Source: Kordia sp.
Lineage (GTDB): Bacteria > Bacteroidota > Bacteroidia > Flavobacteriales > Flavobacteriaceae
Direction: 5' to 3'
Assembly (NCBI RefSeq): GCF_022447245.1
Contig: NZ_JAKVBC010000003.1
Location: 212,733-276,732 of the forward strand
Length of the DNA: 64,000 nucleotides
The translations under genes and the position numbers were made by a program. Under the pieces are notes generated by a model, which saw nothing but the letters and a program-made list of their open reading frames with translations, made no database searches and was not told the origin of the DNA. Positions 1 to 8,352 of this stretch are shown one piece after another. Within the stretch, counting starts at the first letter, position 1; every line of letters starts with the position of its first letter.

Positions 1-1
1 T

Positions 2-235
2 TGCAAGTATTTTAAACAACATACCAACAAGACTTTCTTTAAATTTTTAACCGAAGTACGAATTGAAAACGCATGTAAATTTTTGACCAATGCTACACAA
101 TTGTCCATTGCTGACATAGCCTACAATTGCGGTTTCTTTAATGTATCTAACTTTAATCGGAAGTTTAAAGAGATAAAAGGTGTGACGCCAACTGCTTATC
201 GGAAGAAAATAACCGATCAGTTACCTAAATTATGA
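2..235 (+). CDS. AraC-family transcriptional regulator, C-terminal end (partial)
   Basis: Only the last 77 residues lie in the window; the 5' part is beyond the left edge. The reading frame starting at base 2 encodes an AraC/XylS-type double helix-turn-helix tail: an R-x-E-x-A-C-x-F-L helix, then S-I-A-D-I-A and a G-F-x-N-V-S-N-F-x-R-x-F-K recognition segment followed by the family signature G-x-T-P-x-x-Y-R. Such proteins bind DNA as activators or repressors; the effector domain is not visible. Its TGA stop overlaps the ATG of the broken ArsR gene (ATGA), which suggests co-transcription. The fold is clear; the target is unknown. Confidence 0.85.
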   Translation, partial: CKYFKQHTNKTFFKFLTEVRIENACKFLTNATQLSIADIAYNCGFFNVSNFNRKFKEIKGVTPTAYRKKITDQLPKL

Positions 236-558
236 GAAGAGATGTTTTTTAAGCCATTACCGATCCAGTTCGAAGAGATATTATTGAACTGTTATCCAAA
301 GAAACCTTGACAGTAAATTCGATTGCAAAAAAGTTTGAGGTAAGTCGCCCTGCGATATCTAAGCATTTAAAAATTTTAAAAGAATGCGAAATCATTACGA
401 TGGAGCAACAAGGCAGACAACGCTTTTGCATGATTCAACCTAAAAAATTGATTCCTGCTTTTCTGTGGATCGATCAATACAAGCAATTATGGGAAGACAG
501 ACTTGATAATTTTGAAAACTATTTACACCAATTACAATCTAAAAACGACAAACATTAG
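232..558 (+). pseudogene. ArsR-family winged-helix regulator with a stop at codon 7
   Basis: From the ATG at 232 the frame reads M-R-R-D-V-F, then TAA at 250-252, then continues without interruption as A-I-T-D-P-V-R-R-D-I-I-E-L-L and a full winged helix (VSRPAISKHLKIL recognition helix) to the TAG at 558. Family members normally have Gln (CAA/CAG) where the TAA sits, so a C-to-T nonsense change is the simplest reading. A shortened protein could start at the TTG at 307 but would lack the first helix. ArsR genes of this subtype usually sit directly before an SRPBCC/AHSA1 gene, as here. Inference: non-functional or poorly expressed. Confidence 0.8.
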
Positions 559-1001
559 TAATCTAGAAAACCGCACCATCACTATTGAAAGAACTTTTAA
601 ATGCTCCATTAGCGCTTGTTTGGGAAGCTTGGACACAACCAGAACATATCGCTTCTTGGTGGGCTCCAAATGGAATGAAATTAGATATTGTTGAACATAA
701 TTTTACTGTTGGTGGCAAATGGAAATTCAGCATGACAATGCCAGATGGAAACGAGTTTATTTCACAAGGAATTAACAAGGAAATCATTCAGCAAGAAAAA
801 ATTGTATTTACAACCGATTTTAAACCCATGACAGAGAATGTGGAAATTCATGCACTTTTTAAAGCTGATGGAGATAAAACTAATTTTACATTTCATGTAA
901 TTCATGCAACAGAAGAATATTGTCGTCAGCAAGAAAAAATGGGGATTTACAACGGTTGGGGAAGCGCTTTTGATCGTTTAGAAAGTTTTTTGGAGCAATA
1001 A
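545..1001 (+). pseudogene. SRPBCC (AHSA1-like) domain protein with an N-terminal frameshift
   Basis: The open frame 585-1001 (TTG start) encodes an AHSA1/START-like ligand-binding domain: N-A-P-L-A-L-V-W-E-A-W-T-Q-P-E-H-I, W-W-A-P, G-G-K-W and a C-terminal W-x-x-x-F-D-R-L-E helix. The expected first strand (T-I-T-I-E-R-T-F) is present just upstream but in another frame; removing one A from the TTTTAAA run near 594-601 joins the two. That upstream frame runs back to an ACG at 545 where an ATG would be expected, so the start codon may be lost as well. The gene belongs with the broken ArsR gene before it. A truncated product from 585 would miss the first beta strand. Confidence 0.75.
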
Positions 1002-1121
1002 AAGACATAAATATTATATAGTAGTTATATATCTAAATTTATAAATCACGATATTCTTTTTTATGAGAACTATTTTTTTATATGTAATATTAAAAAAACA
1101 AATAATTTAAAATTTTATATC

Positions 1122-1313
1122 ATGAAAAAAAAGAGTGTAAAAAGTTTAATTCTAAACAAAAAGTCAGTTTCAAATCTTAATGAAGAAACATTAAAAGGAG
1201 GAAACTCTGTATTATGTACAGGTTTATTTGGATCATGCTGGTGCGATGTTACTGTAACCGACTGTAACTGTCCAAGAAGATCTGAAAGAGGTTGGTGTCC
1301 ACCACAACAATAG
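1122..1313 (+). CDS. Orphan class I lanthipeptide-like precursor (Cys-rich)
   Basis: 63-residue peptide. The leader is Lys-rich, with an L-x-L-N-K-K-S-V-S-N-L-N motif typical of Bacteroidetes class I lanthipeptide leaders, and ends in K-G-G at residues 26-28, a double-glycine site for a peptidase-containing exporter. The core has six Cys (C-T-G-L, S-C-W-C, D-C-N-C-P-R-R, W-C-P-P) but few Ser/Thr, so disulfides or few thioether rings are both possible. It resembles the peptide at 3039-3236. No LanB, LanC or transporter gene is in the window, so maturation would be in trans. A hairpin terminator follows. The leader class is well supported; the final chemistry is inference. Confidence 0.75.
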   Translation: MKKKSVKSLILNKKSVSNLNEETLKGGNSVLCTGLFGSCWCDVTVTDCNCPRRSERGWCPPQQ

Positions 1314-1341
1314 AACATTAAAATCGAATATTACTTCAATT

Positions 1342-1370
1342 AAAGTCGGAAAGTTTTTTTCGACTTTTTT
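1342..1370 (+). terminator. Rho-independent terminator after the first precursor peptide
   Basis: Inverted repeat AAAGTCG (1342-1348) and CGACTTT (1361-1367) followed by a T run to 1370, about 30 nt after the stop codon. Confidence 0.7.
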
Positions 1371-1455
1371 ATTTATTAAATTCCAGTAAAAAAAACTTCC
1401 AGCTATTTAATATAATTCTATATCTTGTGTAAAGAACATTAAAACAAACTTTACA

Positions 1456-1962
1456 ATGCGATTACAATTCATTACTACCATTGCTTTGAGTCTATTTTTT
1501 CTTGTAGGATATGCGCAAGATGGCGATGTTGCTCAAAAGGGACAGGACGTTTCTAACTTAGTATTTACGGTGGAAAACGGCAAGAAAATTAAGATGTCCT
1601 ATTATAAAGACAAAGTGGTATTTATTAACTTTTTTGCCAATTGGTGTCCACCATGCAAACTAGAAATGCCTTACTTAGAAAAAGATGTGTGGCAGAAGTA
1701 TAAGAACCATAAAAACTTTGCATTGTTTGCTTTTGGTCGCGGTGATGATTTGGCCAAAGTACAAAAGTTTCAAAAGGACTTTAAAACTACATTTCCGACG
1801 CATCCAGATGCTTCAAAAGCTATTTACAACAACTTTGCTACGAAATACATTCCAAGAAATTATATTATTAAAAATGGCAAAATAGTATATGCTTCCAAAG
1901 GTTTTTCAAATGCTGAGTTTGAAGAAATGGTGAAGCTTTTAGATAAATTTTTAAAAGAATAA
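1456..1962 (+). CDS. TlpA-like periplasmic thioredoxin-fold oxidoreductase
   Basis: 168 residues with a Sec signal peptide ending near A-Q at 20-21. The thioredoxin fold carries the redox motif W-C-P-P-C at 63-67 in a TlpA-type context (N-F-F-A-N-W-C-P-P-C-K-L-E-M-P) and the cis-Pro loop Y-I-P-R at 131-134. Proteins of this family reduce or exchange disulfides in the periplasm. It lies between two Cys-rich precursor genes, so a role in the redox state of those peptides is an attractive inference, but TlpA proteins are abundant in Flavobacteria and position alone does not prove it. The next gene starts 11 nt downstream, so they are probably co-transcribed. Confidence 0.9.
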   Translation: MRLQFITTIALSLFFLVGYAQDGDVAQKGQDVSNLVFTVENGKKIKMSYYKDKVVFINFFANWCPPCKLEMPYLEKDVWQKYKNHKNFALFAFGRGDDLAKVQKFQKDFKTTFPTHPDASKAIYNNFATKYIPRNYIIKNGKIVYASKGFSNAEFEEMVKLLDKFLKE

Positions 1963-1972
1963 TTTTAGTTTT

Positions 1973-2452
1973 ATGAGTCTTGATAGAATAAAAAAACAAT
2001 TGCATTCAAAAAGTATCTTTTTTTCTGAAGATCGCATTCTAGATCAACCCTCGGTAATTGGTTACGACAAACAATTTCGTTGGAGTTGGATGCTAACACA
2101 GTTAAACACATTTTATGTAGTGAGTGATTTAAAAGCTACTACAATTACTGTGGAAACGATTGAATCCAATTTGAAAGAATCTTTCAATTACGGCAAAAAA
2201 AATTATAAAGGCTGGCCAAGAGGTTTTCAATCTGCCATTGGTGTTGTAAATATTTTAATTTCAGAAAATGTATCGGAAGAAGCTAAAGTGTATTGTAAAA
2301 AGCTGAAATCTGGTAAAAAATGGGCAGGATTTGCCATTCCGGTAGTGATTGATGCTTCTAAGAAAGAAATATTCTTTTTTGATAAAAAACCTATGTGGGG
2401 AATGATCTACTTTCCATACTTTAAACGAATGATTGAAGAACTCACTGTTTAA
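1973..2452 (+). CDS. Conserved hypothetical protein, 159 aa
   Basis: Not recognised. It is a soluble, Lys- and aromatic-rich protein without signal peptide or membrane segment. Visible features are an F-R-W-S-W-M-L-T segment near residue 37, an F-x-S-A-I-G-V-V-N-I-L strand near 86 and a C-terminal M-W-G-M-I-Y-F-P-Y-F segment. It follows the TlpA gene by 11 nt and precedes a membrane protein by 14 nt, so the three probably form one transcript. Confidence 0.75.
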   Translation: MSLDRIKKQLHSKSIFFSEDRILDQPSVIGYDKQFRWSWMLTQLNTFYVVSDLKATTITVETIESNLKESFNYGKKNYKGWPRGFQSAIGVVNILISENVSEEAKVYCKKLKSGKKWAGFAIPVVIDASKKEIFFFDKKPMWGMIYFPYFKRMIEELTV

Positions 2453-2466
2453 TAATGTAGTAATTT

Positions 2467-2907
2467 ATGACATATCGTTTTCCGGTTATTTCACTAAGAA
2501 AATTATATTTTTACACCTTACTTTCTGTAGGTATTTCAATAATATCAATTATTATTATAGCTTCTTGGGTTGTTTATCTTTTTAAAATAGAAAAATCAGA
2601 CATCATTATTTATTTTATTATAATTAGTGAAATCTTTCTTGGATTATTCATTACAAGTCGAATCGAAAATAAGCTTACTAAACAAGCAATTATAAGCCTC
2701 AATAAGCATGCGATCATAATTGATGATGAAAGGAAAATTCTGATTGAAAAGATTAAAAATTGTAAGATCCAAAGATTGGCTAAATACTATCCAGCTCTTA
2801 TTATTTATGATCAAAATAACACTAAATATGTGATTCGATGTGCAGACAGATACAATCTTAGTTTTACAGAATTAACTAATCATCTACAGAAACTAGTAAA
2901 AGCTTAA
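2467..2907 (+). CDS. Hypothetical membrane protein, 146 aa
   Basis: Not recognised as a named family. Two hydrophobic helices near residues 13-35 and 46-64 are followed by a roughly 75-residue soluble C-terminal part rich in short beta-like strands (A-I-I-I-D-D-E-R-K-I-L-I, A-L-I-I-Y-D, Y-V-I-R-C). This layout resembles small membrane-anchored PH-like domain proteins. It is last in the tlpA-like gene cluster and lies before the second Cys-rich precursor. Confidence 0.7.
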   Translation: MTYRFPVISLRKLYFYTLLSVGISIISIIIIASWVVYLFKIEKSDIIIYFIIISEIFLGLFITSRIENKLTKQAIISLNKHAIIIDDERKILIEKIKNCKIQRLAKYYPALIIYDQNNTKYVIRCADRYNLSFTELTNHLQKLVKA

Positions 2908-3038
2908 TTTAAGAATATTATTGACAATAAATTAGTCTATTCCAAACTTCTCGATATTCATAAATATCGACTATAATTGTTATGACAATTATCAAATTGA
3001 ATGTATTTTCATGATAAACAATTAAAATTTAATTAACC

Positions 3039-3236
3039 ATGAAAAAAAGAAATTTAAAAGCAAAGCTAGATTTAGGAAAGAATTCTGTATCTAATTTAAA
3101 ATCTGAGCAAGTAAAAGGAGCTGGAACAATGATTTGTTCAGGATTACAGGACACTTGTTCTAATTGTCAAGGTGTGACTAGAGAATATCCTTGTCCACAG
3201 CGTACTGTGAGAGATCCTAGATGTAACTACAACTAG
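3039..3236 (+). CDS. Second orphan class I lanthipeptide-like precursor
   Basis: 65 residues. The leader again has a Lys-rich start, L-D-L-G-K-N-S-V-S-N-L-K and a V-K-G-A-G end near 25-29, so the classic double Gly is G-A-G here. The core (C-S-G-L-Q-D-T-C-S-N-C, then P-C-P-Q-R, then R-C) can be aligned with the first precursor: C-[TS]-G-L-x-x-[ST]-C, an additional Cys, C-P-x-R and a C-terminal Cys. The two are probably paralogues from an old duplication. No modification enzyme is nearby. The start is the only ATG giving the leader. Confidence 0.75.
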   Translation: MKKRNLKAKLDLGKNSVSNLKSEQVKGAGTMICSGLQDTCSNCQGVTREYPCPQRTVRDPRCNYN

Positions 3237-3272
3237 AAACAGCAGCATTCTCTTAGTTTAGAGAAAATGAAA

Positions 3273-3302
3273 AAGCCGTTTCAACATGAATTGAAACGGC
3301 TT
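3273..3302. terminator. Bidirectional terminator between convergent genes
   Basis: Perfect 12-bp inverted repeat AAGCCGTTTCAA (3273-3284) and TTGAAACGGCTT (3291-3302) with a 6-nt loop. It lies between the precursor gene on the plus strand and the helicase gene on the minus strand and can serve both. Confidence 0.8.
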
Positions 3303-3314
3303 ATATATTGAATG

Positions 3315-5654
3315 TTATTTAACAATTTCAAGTTTTGCGAAACGTAGTAATAGCTTTTTAATTCCGCCAACTTTAAATTTAATTTCTGCTTTCTTATCGC
3401 CTCCTACTCCTTCCAAACGTAAAATTTCTCCACGACCAAAACGTGAATGCTCAACTAGCGTTCCTGGCACAAGTCTTTCATCTAACAGACTTCCGCTTGG
3501 CGGACTACTTTGTGAAGATTGTGGTTTGAGTTTTCGTAGTTTTCGTATTTGTTCTGGTGTTGGACTTCCCACAACTGGAGGACGACCAGATTTTGGTTTC
3601 TGTAAACGTAATTTGCTCTTATCAACTTCTCCAAAAATATCATTATCAATCAAGGGTTTGAAACGATAACTTTCAACTGGTGTGATATAATCTAGGAATT
3701 TATCGTCAATTTCTTCAATGAAACGACTTGGTTCAGCATCGACCAATTTTCCCCAACGATAACGACTTTGCGTATATGTTAAATATGCTTGTTGTTCGGC
3801 TCTGGTTAATGCTACATAAAACAAACGACGTTCTTCTTCGAGTTCGCTTCGTGTATTCATACTCATTCCTGAAGGGAAAAGATCTTCTTCCATTCCTACG
3901 ATGTACACATGCGGGAATTCCAGTCCTTTTGCCAAGTGAATCGTCATCAGTGCTACACGATCGTCATCACCTTTATCATTATCCATATCGGTTGCAAGTG
4001 CTACATCTTCTAAGAATTCAGCCAAAGCTCCTGTGGCATCTGCAACTTCAACTTGTCCTTCCACAAAATCTTTGATACCATTCAGTAATTCTTCAATATT
4101 TTCTATACGAGCAATTCCTTCTGGCGTACCGTCTTTTTTCAATTCTTGAACCAAACCTGTCTTCTTGGTAATGTGTGAAGTCAATTCAAAAGCATTGGCA
4201 CTTTCATTCATCACTTGAAAACTTCGAATCATCGTCACAAAGTTTTCTAGTTTTGTTTTGGTTCCACCATTTATCCGCAGATCAATTTTTGAAATGTTTT
4301 CCATTACTTCAAATATCGAACGTCCATAATGCTTGGCAGCAACGACTAATTTATCGACTGTCGTTTGTCCAATTCCACGAGCGGGATAATTGATAACACG
4401 CTTTAAGCTTTCTTCATCTTTTGGATTGACAATTAAGCGTAAATATGCCAATACATCTTTGATTTCTTTACGTTGATAGAATGATAAACCTCCGTAAATT
4501 CGATATGGAATATCTCGTTTACGTAAGGCATCTTCCATTGCTCTAGACTGTGCATTGGTACGGTATAAGATGGCAAAATCACCATTGGGTAATTGTTCGT
4601 GCATCTTTGTTTCAAAAATAGAACTTGCAACAAAACGTCCTTCTTCTCCATCGGTAATACTACGATTGACTTTGATTTTTGGTCCTGGATCATTGGCAGT
4701 CCAAACGACTTTATCAAGACGTGTTTTATTATGCTCGATAACTGAATTCGCAGCTTCTACAATGTTTTTAGTAGAACGATAATTTTGTTCCAAACGATAC
4801 ATTACTGCTCCATCATAGTCTTTTTGAAAGTTCAGAATGTTGTTAATATTAGCGCCACGGAATGCATAAATACTCTGCGAATCATCTCCTACGACGCATA
4901 TATTCTGAAAACGATCTGCCAAGGCTTTTACAATCAAATATTGCGAATGATTGGTATCTTGGTACTCATCTACCAAAATATAACGGAAACGATCTTGGTA
5001 TTTGGCTAACACATCTGGAAAACGGTTTAACAATTCATTCGTTCGTAATAATAAATCGTCAAAATCCATCGCTCCAGCTTTAAAACAACGATCTACGTAT
5101 TCTTTGTAGATTTCTCCCATACGTGGGCGTTTAGCCATTGCATCTGCTTCTACTAAATCGGCATTATTAAAATACGCACGAACCGTTATCAAATTATTCT
5201 TAAAAGACGAAATTCGCGAACGTACCTGCTTGTATTTGTAGACATCTTTATCAAGCTGCATTTCCTTAATGATGGAACGAATCAAACGTTCAGAATCTTG
5301 TGTATCATAGATCGTAAAGTTACTTGGATAGCCTAATTTATCGGCTTCAAAGCGTAAAATTTTTGCAAAGATAGAATGGAATGTTCCCATCCACAAATTT
5401 TTAGCTTCACTTCCACCTACAATTTTAGCAATACGCTCCTTCATTTCACGTGCTGCTTTGTTGGTAAATGTTAGTGCTAAAATATTGAAAGAATCTACGC
5501 CTTCACTCATCAAATACGCAATTCTATACGTCAGTACTCTTGTTTTTCCAGAACCTGCACCAGCGATCACCATTAATGCGCCATCTTTGTGGATAGTAGG
5601 CGCTCTCTGTGCATCATTTAGCTGTGCAATATAGTGTTGAATGTCTTGCTCCAT
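3315..5654 (-). CDS. UvrD/PcrA/Rep-type ATP-dependent DNA helicase
   Basis: 779 residues from the chosen ATG; a superfamily 1A 3'-5' helicase acting in repair and replication restart. Q-motif region Q-L-N-D-A-Q, Walker A A-G-A-G-S-G-K-T (31-38), motif Ia T-F-T-N-K-A-A, Walker B D-E-Y-Q-D-T (229-234), motif III G-D-D-S-Q-S-I-Y-A-F-R-G-A (256-268), motif IV Q-N-Y-R-S and motif VI V-A-L-T-R-A. The C-terminus holds a small tudor-like segment (G-T-L-V-E-H-S-R-F-G-R-G) typical of PcrA/UvrD. An upstream ATG at 5666 is in frame, but a perfect TATTTTTG promoter element (5671-5664) overlaps it, so the start at 5654 is preferred. Confidence 0.95.
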   Translation of the reverse strand: MEQDIQHYIAQLNDAQRAPTIHKDGALMVIAGAGSGKTRVLTYRIAYLMSEGVDSFNILALTFTNKAAREMKERIAKIVGGSEAKNLWMGTFHSIFAKILRFEADKLGYPSNFTIYDTQDSERLIRSIIKEMQLDKDVYKYKQVRSRISSFKNNLITVRAYFNNADLVEADAMAKRPRMGEIYKEYVDRCFKAGAMDFDDLLLRTNELLNRFPDVLAKYQDRFRYILVDEYQDTNHSQYLIVKALADRFQNICVVGDDSQSIYAFRGANINNILNFQKDYDGAVMYRLEQNYRSTKNIVEAANSVIEHNKTRLDKVVWTANDPGPKIKVNRSITDGEEGRFVASSIFETKMHEQLPNGDFAILYRTNAQSRAMEDALRKRDIPYRIYGGLSFYQRKEIKDVLAYLRLIVNPKDEESLKRVINYPARGIGQTTVDKLVVAAKHYGRSIFEVMENISKIDLRINGGTKTKLENFVTMIRSFQVMNESANAFELTSHITKKTGLVQELKKDGTPEGIARIENIEELLNGIKDFVEGQVEVADATGALAEFLEDVALATDMDNDKGDDDRVALMTIHLAKGLEFPHVYIVGMEEDLFPSGMSMNTRSELEEERRLFYVALTRAEQQAYLTYTQSRYRWGKLVDAEPSRFIEEIDDKFLDYITPVESYRFKPLIDNDIFGEVDKSKLRLQKPKSGRPPVVGSPTPEQIRKLRKLKPQSSQSSPPSGSLLDERLVPGTLVEHSRFGRGEILRLEGVGGDKKAEIKFKVGGIKKLLLRFAKLEIVK

Positions 5655-5663
5655 AATTAGCCT

Positions 5664-5671
5664 CAAAAATA
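5664..5671 (-). promoter_or_regulatory. Bacteroidetes -7 box (TATTTTTG) of the helicase gene
   Basis: TATTTTTG on the minus strand matches the TAnnTTTG consensus; ATTG occurs upstream with a 20-nt spacer. The ATG follows after 9 nt, implying a very short or absent leader. Confidence 0.55.
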
Positions 5672-5784
5672 AAACACTCTAGCCGCTATTACAATAAGAA
5701 TTTGTGAAAGTTATACACTTTTTGTTGTTAGTTTTCTGAGGTTTGGGTATATGATGTTGGATATTGGGTTTTAGGGTAAGAAAA

Positions 5785-6819
5785 TTATTGATCGGTAGTT
5801 TTTACACGACTAATTTGAAACGGTTGAAACCAATCCCAACTTACACCTATAGCAATCTGATTTCCAGAATCTACAAAGCGATAATTGTAATTATCATGTC
5901 CATAGATATAACTCACAAAGAATCCGATATCGCGATTAAAAGGATATAAGGTAAACGATGTTTCACTTCGCAACGGTTCTACAAAAGGATGCGCGCCTTG
6001 AATGAGTTCTACTTTTTGCTCAATAGCATAGCGTAGTTTGGGTTTCCATTGATGTTCGTATTCATAGGCAAATCCAAAACGATTTCGACCATAAATATCA
6101 ATATCAAAATCTGAATAACCTCCAAAATCAAACAACCAGAAAAAACGATTGTGATACAATTCCCAAGAAGCTGTAAACGAATGGATTTTAAAAGGTTCGT
6201 CACGCTTATTCAATTCATTAAATCGAAAATTTACACAGAGTTTAGAGGTGTTTGTAGAAAAGTTTCCATTGGTTCTATTGAGTAAATCAGATAAATTTGT
6301 GTCATCTGTAATTGTAGCATGAAAATCAGTACATGGCATGGTCTCATCTTCTTCACCAGTTAAAAAGGCACAACCAGATTGCCCGTTGGAATAATGCCCA
6401 CTCTCAATTGCCCATGTAAAAAAGTTATTACTGCTCGTTTTAATCATCTGTTGCCAACCAAAAAGTATACGATAGGAAGGTGTTTTTACAGGTTTTGATG
6501 TTTCAGAATACATTCGAATATGCGGTTGAAACGTGACATACAAAGCATTTCCAGGTCTATCTTCATATTCTTGCATATTCTTACGAATATTGTTGATAAT
6601 GCTGTAATACACTACTGGTTTTGCATCAAAAAGAATACTTTCTGTGGCATTCATGTTTGACATATAACTGAAAGTTGGTTTCTCTGCTATTGGATAATAG
6701 TCATTGAAAGCATTGGAATCAGACGCATCATTGGTATTTTCAGTGTCATTTGTACCAGTAGTCTGTCCAAAACTCGTGAACAGTATTAACAGACATATCA
6801 TTAAAATCGCTTTTTTCAT
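5785..6819 (-). CDS. Outer-membrane phospholipase A (OMPLA)-like beta-barrel protein
   Basis: 344 residues with a Sec signal peptide (M-K-K-A-I-L-M-I-C-L-L...). The body has alternating amphipathic beta strands rich in aromatics. Near residue 141 is G-H-Y-S-N-G-Q-S, matching the OMPLA H-x-S-N-G active site where His and Ser act with an Asn further on; a G-N-F-S-T-N segment about 45 residues later could supply that Asn. OMPLA hydrolyses phospholipids in the outer leaflet as a calcium-dependent dimer. The protein is longer than E. coli PldA, with an Asn/Asp-rich N-terminal linker. A lipid A deacylase-type barrel is the alternative. Confidence 0.55.
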   Translation of the reverse strand: MKKAILMICLLILFTSFGQTTGTNDTENTNDASDSNAFNDYYPIAEKPTFSYMSNMNATESILFDAKPVVYYSIINNIRKNMQEYEDRPGNALYVTFQPHIRMYSETSKPVKTPSYRILFGWQQMIKTSSNNFFTWAIESGHYSNGQSGCAFLTGEEDETMPCTDFHATITDDTNLSDLLNRTNGNFSTNTSKLCVNFRFNELNKRDEPFKIHSFTASWELYHNRFFWLFDFGGYSDFDIDIYGRNRFGFAYEYEHQWKPKLRYAIEQKVELIQGAHPFVEPLRSETSFTLYPFNRDIGFFVSYIYGHDNYNYRFVDSGNQIAIGVSWDWFQPFQISRVKTTDQ

Positions 6820-6998
6820 GGTAGAGAATTTAATTTACATAATAATAAATGTAGGAAAAAAGTAAGCATTCTATCAACCTCTATTACATGAATTGCTGTT
6901 TTATTTCCTGAACCACTTTTTTAGTTAGATCAAAATTACGTAAAACTACGGTGCAAAGTTTTTCGGATATTTTGCTACTTTTAAGCAAAAATTATTAG

Positions 6999-8246
6999 AT
7001 GGGATATCCAAAAGAAATTTTGATCTTACGACATGCAGAAAAACCTGCAGATACGACTACAAATGAAAACTTATCTACAAAAGGATATGAACGTGCCGCT
7101 GCACTCGCTTACTATTTGCCAGATACTTTTGGTGCAATTGATCATATTTTTGCTGCTGGTATTGGTGTTAAAAGCCCTAGCAAACGTCCCGTAGAAACGG
7201 TAACACCTTTAGCTACTCGTTTAGATAAGAAAATCCATGATGAATTCTTAAAGTATCAATATCAAGATATGGTAACTCATATTTTTGGTGATGATAAATA
7301 TACAAATAGTGTCATTGCAATTGCTTGGCAACACACCGATATTGAAAGCATAACTAACGCATTTGGAACTAAAGATGTACCAACATCTCCATGGTCTGGT
7401 GATTGTTATGATTTGGTTTGGAAACTTACGTATAACGGAGATCAAACCTATTCTTTAGAACAAATTCCGCAATTATTAATGTATGGAGACACAGATGATA
7501 TTATTGTAGATCCTGTTACCAAAACTTTCTGTCAAGAACTACAAACCATTGATCCACGTGAATTGTTTAGTGGAAATATCCCAACGCCAGCTGGAAATTT
7601 CCCTAACCAAGCCATGACTTGTATTTTTCAAGTACCAAAAGCCAATGTTCCAGAAGGATTGACGCAACAATTCATTTTTGTAGGTGCAAGCTTTTTATTG
7701 TCTGAAACTGCTATTATAAATAATCAAATTGCAAGTGTTTTAAATGTTGCTACTGAAGTAAATGATGCCGAAGACTTACAAATTCCATTCTCTGATCCAC
7801 AAGTTGATAAACGTGCAGCGTTGCCTTTTGACTTGGCGAAACATGAAAAATATTATCTCAATCAACTAAGTAAAGTTGGTTTGACAGATACGAATAAAAA
7901 TGATATGATGACGTTAGTAGCAGCGGTATTAGAAGCGGAACAATTACTCAATACGCCTTCAACAGCTCAACAAAAAGCAAATGGCGCATCAAATTTTTAT
8001 GCACAAGGAAACTTAGTAATTCACAGTCATGAAGGAGGAAGTCGCTCTGTAACTGTGGCAGCTTTATTTTTATATTACAAGTTTTATACTCACACAAACA
8101 TTTCTTTTTTAGATATTTATAAAAGTATTATTTGCTTACGCTGGAATAAATCTATAAACAATCATCCAACACAAGGAATTTGTGAAAATGCGTATGAAGT
8201 ATTGAATACTTTTGAAGCTTTATTTCCTGAACCAATTCGTAAATAA
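6999..8246 (+). CDS. Histidine phosphatase fused to a degenerate dual-specificity-phosphatase-like domain
   Basis: 415 residues, no signal peptide. The N-terminal half starts with the histidine phosphatase catalytic motif L-R-H-A-E-K near residue 10 and has a second conserved His in A-I-A-W-Q-H near 106. The C-terminal half (about 275-410) has the shape of a tyrosine/dual-specificity phosphatase: a helix, a beta strand N-L-V-I-H and a P-loop-like H-S-H-E-G-G-S-R-S at 342-350, where the canonical motif is H-C-x-x-G-x-S-R-S. The catalytic Cys is Ser343 (AGT at 8025). The Arg and following Ser remain. The N-terminal domain may act as phosphatase; the second domain is predicted catalytically dead and may bind phosphate ligands. 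Confidence 0.7.
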   Translation: MGYPKEILILRHAEKPADTTTNENLSTKGYERAAALAYYLPDTFGAIDHIFAAGIGVKSPSKRPVETVTPLATRLDKKIHDEFLKYQYQDMVTHIFGDDKYTNSVIAIAWQHTDIESITNAFGTKDVPTSPWSGDCYDLVWKLTYNGDQTYSLEQIPQLLMYGDTDDIIVDPVTKTFCQELQTIDPRELFSGNIPTPAGNFPNQAMTCIFQVPKANVPEGLTQQFIFVGASFLLSETAIINNQIASVLNVATEVNDAEDLQIPFSDPQVDKRAALPFDLAKHEKYYLNQLSKVGLTDTNKNDMMTLVAAVLEAEQLLNTPSTAQQKANGASNFYAQGNLVIHSHEGGSRSVTVAALFLYYKFYTHTNISFLDIYKSIICLRWNKSINNHPTQGICENAYEVLNTFEALFPEPIRK

Positions 8247-8352
8247 GAAATCCTAATAACAAAATATGAAAAGAGCTTTCAAGAAACTGGAAGCTTTTTT
8301 CATTCTAAATAATTGGCACAATTTGAATTCTTCAAGTAACCAAAAAATTGAA

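Noticed and set aside
1122..3236. Complete lanthipeptide operon
   Set aside because: No LanB, LanC, LanM, protease or ABC exporter gene is in the window; only precursors and TlpA.
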